Shown here one piece after another: positions 7,198 through 12,912 of a stretch of 12,912 nt of DNA. Source of the DNA: Euperipatoides rowelli. Its lineage: Eukaryota > Onychophora > Udeonychophora > Euonychophora > Peripatopsidae. The notes under the pieces were generated by a model that made no database searches, had not been told where the DNA came from, and worked only from the letters and a program-made list of their open reading frames with translations. Position 1 is the stretch's first letter; the number at the start of each line of letters is the position of its first letter. The DNA is taken from NCBI GenBank assembly GCA_003024985.2, contig PXIH01S0001709.1; one strand, written 5' to 3'. The translations under genes were made by a program, and so were the position numbers.

Positions 7198-9719
7198 TAT
7201 TTAATTCAATGATGTCAGACTGAATCACATGACTGAAAAAACAATAGATAATATGCAGATCAATTTAATCCAATAATGTCACAATGTGAATCACATGACT
7301 GAATTAACAATAGATAATATGCAGACAAGGGTATTAACAGGAGGGGGGCAATTGCCCCCATGGAAATATTAGATTAACCAAAAATATAGCTATTTAATAT
7401 AAAGTTGACTATCTTTAATAATATTACAAGTATGAAGCATCAAGTCACCCCCCCCCCACTGGATAAATTTACCCAAACAAAAATGTATGTATTTAATATG
7501 TTATCCATCTTTAATAATATTACAAGTGTGGAGTATCAATTAATGGTGGCACTTCAAAACGTCCAAACAACCAAAATAAAAAAAAAGCTTATCAAAATAT
7601 TTGCAACCAAAAATATAAAACCCCCCCCTGCCCTGAATTTTTTTCTGCAGATGCCCATGTATACAGATTAATTTAATCAAATAATGTCCCACTATGAATC
7701 ACATATCTAAATCAATTAGATAATATGCAAATTAATTTAACCCAACGATGTTGGACTGTCAATCAAGATGACTAAAATAACAATAGGATAACATGCAGAT
7801 TAATTTAATCAACTGATGTTGACTATGAATCCCAAGACTAAATTAAAAATATAATAGATAATATGCAGATCAATTTAACCCAATGATGCTTGATTTTTAA
7901 TCACATCAATAAACAAAGAATAATAAGATAATATGCAGATCAATTTAATTAAATGATGTCAGACTGTAAATCACTTGATTAAATTAACAATAGGACAATA
8001 TGCAGATCAATTTAATCCGATGAAGTCACACTGGGAATGACATGACTATATTAACAATCGGATATGTGCAGTTCAATTTCATCCAATGTCAGACTGTGAA
8101 TCACATAAGTTAACAATAAGATAATGTGCAAATCAATTTAACTCAATGATGTCAGAATATAAAACAAATGACTAAATTAACAATAGAATAATATGCAGAA
8201 CAATTCACCCAATAATGTCACTGAGTGAATCACATGACTAAATTAATAATAGGATAATATGCTGATTAATTTAACCAAAAATGTTAGATTGTAAATCAAG
8301 ACAACTAAATGAACAAAATAATATGCAGATCAATTTAATCCAATGTCAGATTGATAATCACTTGACTAAATTAACAGTAGGATAATATGCAGATCAATTT
8401 CATCCAATGTCATACTGTGAATCATATAACTAAGTTAACAATAAGATAATGTGAAAATCAATTTTACCCAATGCAATCAGAATGTGAATCACATGACTAA
8501 ATTAACAATCGGACAATATTCAGATCAATTTACCCAATAATGTTACACTGTGAATCACATAACTAAATTAATAATAGGATATGCTGATCAATTTAAACCC
8601 AATGATGTTAGACAGTAAATCAAGACGACTAAATTAACAAAATAATATGCATATAAATTTAATCCAATGATGTCAGATTGAGAATCACTTAACTAAATTA
8701 AAAGTAGGATAATATGCGGATCAATTTCATCCAATGTAATCACATAACTAAGTTAACAATAAGATAATATACAAATCAATTTAACTCAATGATGTCAGAG
8801 TGTGAATCACTTGATTGAATTGACAATAGGATATGTAGATCAATTTACCCAATATCACACTGTGACTAAATTAATACTAGAATAATTTGCCGATCATTTA
8901 ACCCAATGATGTTAAACTATGAATCAAGATTACTAAATTAACGATAGGATATGTAGATCAATTTAAACCAATAATGTTAGACTGTGAATCAAATTGACAA
9001 AAATAACAATAGGATAATATGCAGAAAAATTTAAACCAATGATGTCCCACTGTGAATCATGACTAAATTAACAATAGGATAATATGCAGATCAATTTAAT
9101 TCAATTGATGTCAGACTGTGAATCACAAGACAACTATAGGATAATCTGAAGATATCAATTTAATCCAATGATCTCAGGCTGTGAATCAAATAACTAAATT
9201 ACAATAGGATAATATGCAGGTCAATTTAACTTAATAATGTTAGATTGTTAATCACATGAATAAACAAAGAATAAGATATGCAAATGATGTCAGACTTCAC
9301 TTAACTAAATTAGCAATAGGACAACATGTAGATCAATTTAATCTGATGAAGTCACACTGGGAATAACATGATTAAATTAAGAATCAGATATGTGCAGTTC
9401 AAATTCATCCAATGTCAGACTGAGAATCACATAACTAAATTAAAAATAAGATAATATGCAAAATAATTTAGCCTAATGATGTTAGAGTAAGAATCACATG
9501 ACTAAATATACACTAGGATATTATGCAGTCAATTTACCCAATAATCACACTTTGAATCAAATTACTAAATTAACAATAGTATAATATGCAGATCAATATA
9601 ACCCAGTGATGTCATACTATCAATCAAGTGAATAAATTAACAATAGGATAATATGCAGATCAATTTAATCGAATGATGTAAGACTTTGAATCACAAGATT
9701 AACAATAGGATAATAGGAA
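7198..9719 (+). repeat. Diverged satellite array of about 63-68 bp monomers with higher-order structure
   Basis: About 33-36 monomers lie head to tail, interrupted once by a MITE (7326-7659). A typical monomer reads, in order, ATATGCAGATCAATTTAA, a CCAAT box, GATGTCAGACTGTGAATCA and CATGACTAAATTAACAATAG, then GATA leading into the next unit. Monomers vary by substitutions and by small deletions such as loss of GATG or of part of the centre. The order of variants is not random: five variant types recur as a block of about 324 bp, and the surrounding cassette recurs about 1,326-1,358 bp away. The right end is cut by the N at 9720, so the true array may be longer. No open frame persists through the units. 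Many monomers carry TGACTAA and TGAATCA, which resemble AP-1 heptamers; that may be coincidence. Confidence 0.95.
7326..7659. mobile_element. 334-bp non-autonomous hAT-like MITE inserted in a satellite monomer
   Basis: The element interrupts one monomer. Flanking 8-mers TATGCAGA (7318-7325) and TATACAGA (7660-7667) differ by one base and would be the target-site duplication expected of hAT elements. Its ends read CAAGGGTAT (left) and CATGGGCAT (right, reverse complement), matching at 7 of 9 positions and 10 of the first 15. Inside is a perfect 16-bp palindrome, GGGGGCAATTGCCCCC, at 7344-7359, and C runs at about 7448-7458 and 7621-7628. A 20-bp string, ATCTTTAATAATATTACAAG, occurs exactly twice (7411-7430 and 7507-7526) within a larger internal duplication of about 96-99 bp spacing. 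An 88-codon frame across it is low-complexity and not a transposase, so the element is non-autonomous. Confidence 0.65.
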
Positions 9720-9720
9720 N
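9720..9720. other. Single N: probable contig join truncating the satellite array
   Basis: The N breaks a satellite monomer in progress (GGATAATAGGAA then N). It is followed at once by the right copy of the 59-bp duplicate. Confidence 0.75.
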
Positions 9721-9779
9721 GATAATTATAATAATAATAATAATAATGATAATAATAATAAAGAAATTATTTATCTTGA
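9721..9779 (+). repeat. 59-bp exact duplicate, right copy
   Basis: Identical to 6691-6749, including the TAA/GAT microsatellite end and its non-repetitive tail. The sequences diverge only after this point, at 9780, where the left copy meets its N. Confidence 0.95.
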
Positions 9780-10715
9780 CACACAAAAATATTAAATATC
9801 TTCAAACAGCTATTTAAAATAAAAGCCTTTTCCCTTCCTTATTTTTTTTTTATTAAACGACTGAGCAAATTTGCCTTGTAGTTTATAGTCTTACCAATAT
9901 TGAATTTCATTCAATTTCTGAAAAGTGACAATGTAGAAAAAATAATTGTTGAAGAAATAAAACACTCATGTGTGGATCAACATTATTTTGAATTTGATTC
10001 AAATAATCTTTAACCCTTTTGGTTCAATATTTTGTATGTTGACAAAAGGAATGAATGTTTTTATCATGTTTGGAATGAATTTGAGTTTAGAACAGGAATG
10101 GGAGAAATACTTGGGCTCAGTGTGGCCGATTTGTCAAATATACTTTGTAGGCTATATCATCATTTCATCATTAGTAATTTATAATTATACATTATCAAAT
10201 TAAGTCTTATCACTTAAAATTAATTGGAATTATAAATTCATAGTTTTTAAAGCACATTAATTGTGTGGGTGGTGCACTCACTTGTTACGATTAGGTAACA
10301 CTGCAATATTCACGACAGCTTAAGCTTGACTCACATATGGTTCAAATTAATAGGTGCTTGAAGTCACAAGTAGCAAGCATTTATCTGGCAGACCAACTGC
10401 AGTTTATTAAGTAAATATCACTTTATAATTTTGGAAAAATTGAGTCTACATGAAGTGTGCAGTTTTATGATGTTTGAGTGCGTACGAGTGCCCAGCCTTA
10501 TGATGTATATCTTGATTGTCATGTGACCTTTAAATGTCAAAATGTTACTCAGCACTGGTTTAAGCCATATTGCAGATAATGTATGGTGTATTTTTAACTA
10601 CTTTAATCCATTGGGCATTGCCTGCACATGCATGCACTAACATACTTTGTAAAATTGATTTATACAGAGGAGAGTGATCAAATGCTTGCTGAAATGAAAT
10701 TTCGAAATATTAGTA

Positions 10716-10742
10716 CTCGTAAACTTCTCTGCACTTTACGAG
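10716..10742. other. Perfect 8-bp stem hairpin
   Basis: CTCGTAAA (10716-10723) and TTTACGAG (10735-10742) are exact inverted repeats separated by an 11-base loop. There is no T run or gene boundary that would give it a clear role. Confidence 0.5.
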
Positions 10743-10790
10743 AAATTTTACCATGAAGCAAACCACTGTATGCAAACACTGTTTATTTTT

Positions 10791-10791
10791 N
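10791..10791. other. Unknown base / possible assembly join
   Basis: A single N after a T-rich run. The flanks share no sequence with each other. Confidence 0.6.
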
Positions 10792-12485
10792 CCCTCATGG
10801 AAAATCCATTCAGCACTAAGCTGAACGAAAAGATCCGAGTGAGGTCAATAAATTAGTAGATTCATCACTAGATGGAGACACATAAATTAGCATACTCTCA
10901 GTTTTGTTTTTTTAAAGAGTAGCATTCAACACATAAGACTCCCACTGTTCTTATGATTTGAAGCTGCATATAGTTTTTTTGCATGGGGAAAAATGATTGT
11001 TCCTATCCAAAACTACCAAATAAAATGATTTATTTCAAGTTCCAGTACAAGCAAAAATTATAATTCCCCACAACTATTCATCAGAAATAGACTCGCTTCT
11101 TAACAGTTTGCATTCACTGAAAAGTGGAAATTACGCAACACCCATTTTGCAAAATACTCGAGGGAAAAAAAATTAGATGGGAATTTTCGTGGTTTGCCTA
11201 ATATCAATCTACTAATGGATTGATATCTGCAATTCTTTTCTTTTGTTTTTGCAATAAAAAAAAATTATGCATAAGAAAGAAAATTTAGAAAGATAAGCAG
11301 ACAGCTAAAGTGCAAAGATGTCGTCAATTAAGAGTGAAGGAAAATATCATGTCTGCTATAGACTTGACCACTCTATGATGCACGTATTATAATGTATTTA
11401 TTACAGAAGTGTACTTAATATACATGCTCTGAAACAATAGGATTGAAATGAAATTTCAAAGTCAAAATAGACAATAAAGATTTTATCCAAACTTGATTCC
11501 CAGAAGTGACTGAGTGCACTTAACGGGTTCTCTTATTTCATATAGTAGAAAAATAAAGAAGAGAACAAAATGTATTAGAATGAGAAAATGACCAAATATT
11601 GATATCACTTCACCAGCAGATCAAATTATTCCTATATTCTTTGCAAAATAAGGAAGATACACAATTACGCATTTTATAATTTATGATTCCATAAAGAAAA
11701 CTCGGACACAAATATTAAAACTGTTTTGTGAGCGCGCACTTGCGATAAATTCTGTGAGAATTAGGAGAATTTGATACCTGCGATAAATTCTCTCGTGTGT
11801 GTGTCATCATTCTTTAGAGAAAATTGATGTGAAAGAGAATTCTCCGATAAATCACAAAAGTAGACTAAACCTCTACTTTTTGAGAATTAAATTGCAGGCA
11901 ATCCTAACACAGAGAAGAGAACATACTCTATGTTACCAATGATGTGAGTACAAAGACAAATACAAATATGATGGACAACAACAGACCACAGTCCAGCAAG
12001 GTTGTCCCTAGTCCTAATCTAATATTAAACACGTGACTTACCAAACAAGGCAGCATGCTAGATTAATAATCGGCCGCTGTTTATGAAAATTATATTCATA
12101 AATATATTTAGTCCACATTTAATTTTATACAATAGAGATGAGAGAGGATTTCTCAATCCACATAAACAGACAAATCAATTAGTTTTTGAAACCAGTTGTG
12201 ATATTGACAGGATTTGAAGAAGGTGATTGTACTCATCAAAATAGTCGCAATCTTTTCCTTTTCATCAACAAGAATGAACCTATAACAATAGTAATAGCAT
12301 ACTCGTCATCGATATCTAATGAATTTAAATAAGTTTGACAAGATATAGCTAACACTAAGCAGTAGAAATTGAAACAATGCTTTCACTAAATTCTTAATAT
12401 TTCCAAGAAAAAATCTGTCGATGTGTGTCAAATTTCTCATGTGAAATATCTCTAAGGCACAAAATTATCTGTAGAGATTTCTCTT

Positions 12486-12500
12486 GGAGATTTTATCTCC
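12486..12500. other. Small hairpin GGAGAT-TTT-ATCTCC
   Basis: A perfect 6-bp stem with a 3-base loop lies within a stretch that repeats GAGAT/TCTC motifs (about 12430-12500). No function can be assigned. Confidence 0.35.
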
Positions 12501-12627
12501 AATGAAGCATGAGATAATATGGACCTCTAGATTTAAAAAGAAAAGACAAAAATCGCTCTGCACTTTTATAATGTTATTTAAGAATTAATTTTCTGAAATC
12601 TATAGCTTCAAAAATAACTATTCTTGA

Positions 12628-12768
12628 ATGATTTCTGTTTTGTTGACTGTAATAATAGGATTAGTGACGGAGTATATCGAGGTTTGCTACTTAAGTTTAC
12701 AACAAAACTTTAATTGCTTGTCTGTGAAAGTTCTCGGCAGATATGGAAAAAGTGCCGTTATCTGGTAG
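12628..12768 (+). CDS. Candidate 46-residue ORF with a signal-peptide-like start
   Basis: From an ATG at 12628 the plus strand stays open for 46 codons to TAG at 12766-12768. The first residues, MISVLLTVIIGLVTEYIEVC, form a hydrophobic segment like a signal peptide or a single membrane anchor. The end reads GRYGKSAVIW, in a locally G+C-richer stretch. A possible splice donor (ATCTG|GTAGTT) just before the stop would allow continuation downstream. Against it, the ATG context is weak, the frame is short, and AT-rich DNA readily yields hydrophobic frames. I do not recognise a family. Confidence 0.2.
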   Translation: MISVLLTVIIGLVTEYIEVCYLSLQQNFNCLSVKVLGRYGKSAVIW

Positions 12769-12912
12769 TTTGGCTACCCGAAGATTTTGTCTTTGAGCCG
12801 AAGAAATGAAAGGTTGAAAAAAAAAAAAAAATTATATAAAAGAAATAGAATGAGGAAAAAACAGTAGGCCCTACAATAGAGTTTATTTAAATAAACAAAT
12901 TTAATTACATTA
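12769..12912. other. AT-rich end of window
   Basis: A poly-A run (about 12818-12831) and AT-rich sequence. Nothing else is seen. Confidence 0.6.

Larger units (their letters stand above)
9780..12627. other. Long AT-rich intergenic region with small hairpins
   Basis: No gene is supported. A 77-codon ATG frame at 9970-10203 is hydrophobic and low in complexity. Within it, 10091-10146 has splice-like edges (TTTAG before, GTAGGC after) but is open in all three frames, so it is not informative. A minus-strand 35-base segment, 12076-12042, sits between CATAAACAG and a strong GTAAGT donor and could be an exon, but nothing nearby joins to it. Positions 11750-11860 contain TGCGATAAATTCT twice, then a related GAATTCTCCGATAAATC string, suggesting an unrecognised degenerate repeat. 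A single N lies at 10791. Confidence 0.55.

Noticed and set aside
7405-7671. 88-codon plus-strand frame
   Set aside because: It lies inside the MITE and reflects its internal duplication; the residues (repeated IFNNITS, poly-P, poly-K) come from low-complexity DNA, not a transposase.
7198-9719. CRISPR array
   Set aside because: The units are contiguous diverged monomers with no alternation of constant repeat and unique spacer, and the context is eukaryotic.
9970-10203. 77-codon plus-strand frame
   Set aside because: Hydrophobic AT-derived sequence. The best inner segment (10091-10146) is open in all three frames, so it does not discriminate coding from chance.
12042-12076. 35-base minus-strand exon with a GTAAGT donor
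   Set aside because: The donor is strong and one frame is open, but no compatible neighbouring exons were found, so I did not call a gene.

Overview
This is an AT-rich (roughly 70% A+T by eye), gene-poor stretch of a metazoan nuclear genome. The evidence is eukaryotic throughout: GT-AG splice signals, an AATAAA poly(A) signal, DNA-transposon relics (hAT-like ends and a DUF4817/mariner-type transposase remnant), microsatellites and a long diverged satellite array. There are no bacterial-type operons, no ribosome-binding sites and no long ORFs. The species cannot be fixed from the sequence. A compact aquatic invertebrate genome is my inference from the transposon mix and base composition.

Layout. 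Positions 1-2340 are mostly low-complexity AT-rich DNA, with one orphan coding-like frame (744-887, minus), an isolated hAT-like terminus (1581) and a single-N gap (1935). Positions 2345-3411 hold two diverged copies of one dispersed repeat and a broken transposase N-terminus (minus strand, 3229-3411). Positions 3412-5035 are intergenic. Positions 5036-6311 hold the best gene candidate: four small exons on the plus strand, with compatible splice phases, a well-placed ATG, a stop and a poly(A) signal. It would encode an acidic protein of about 90 residues that I do not recognise.

Positions 6581-6749 are a TAA/GAT microsatellite. Positions 7198-9719 are a satellite of about 63-68 bp monomers. 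It has nested higher-order structure: a 5-monomer block of about 324 bp is repeated three times in tandem, and a larger cassette of about 1.33 kb (about 21 monomers) then starts again. One monomer is split by a 334-bp hAT-like MITE with an 8-bp target-site duplication. Positions 9780-12912 are again AT-rich and nearly featureless.

Assembly caution. The satellite-bearing segment (6751-9719) lies between single Ns at 6750 and 9720. The last 59 bases before the first N are identical to the 59 bases after the second N. This looks like an unmerged overlap between contig ends, so the placement of the satellite segment here is uncertain. No defence system, virus, toxin or other cassette-like system is visible. 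The nested satellite, the MITE inside it and the small spliced gene are the items most worth checking.
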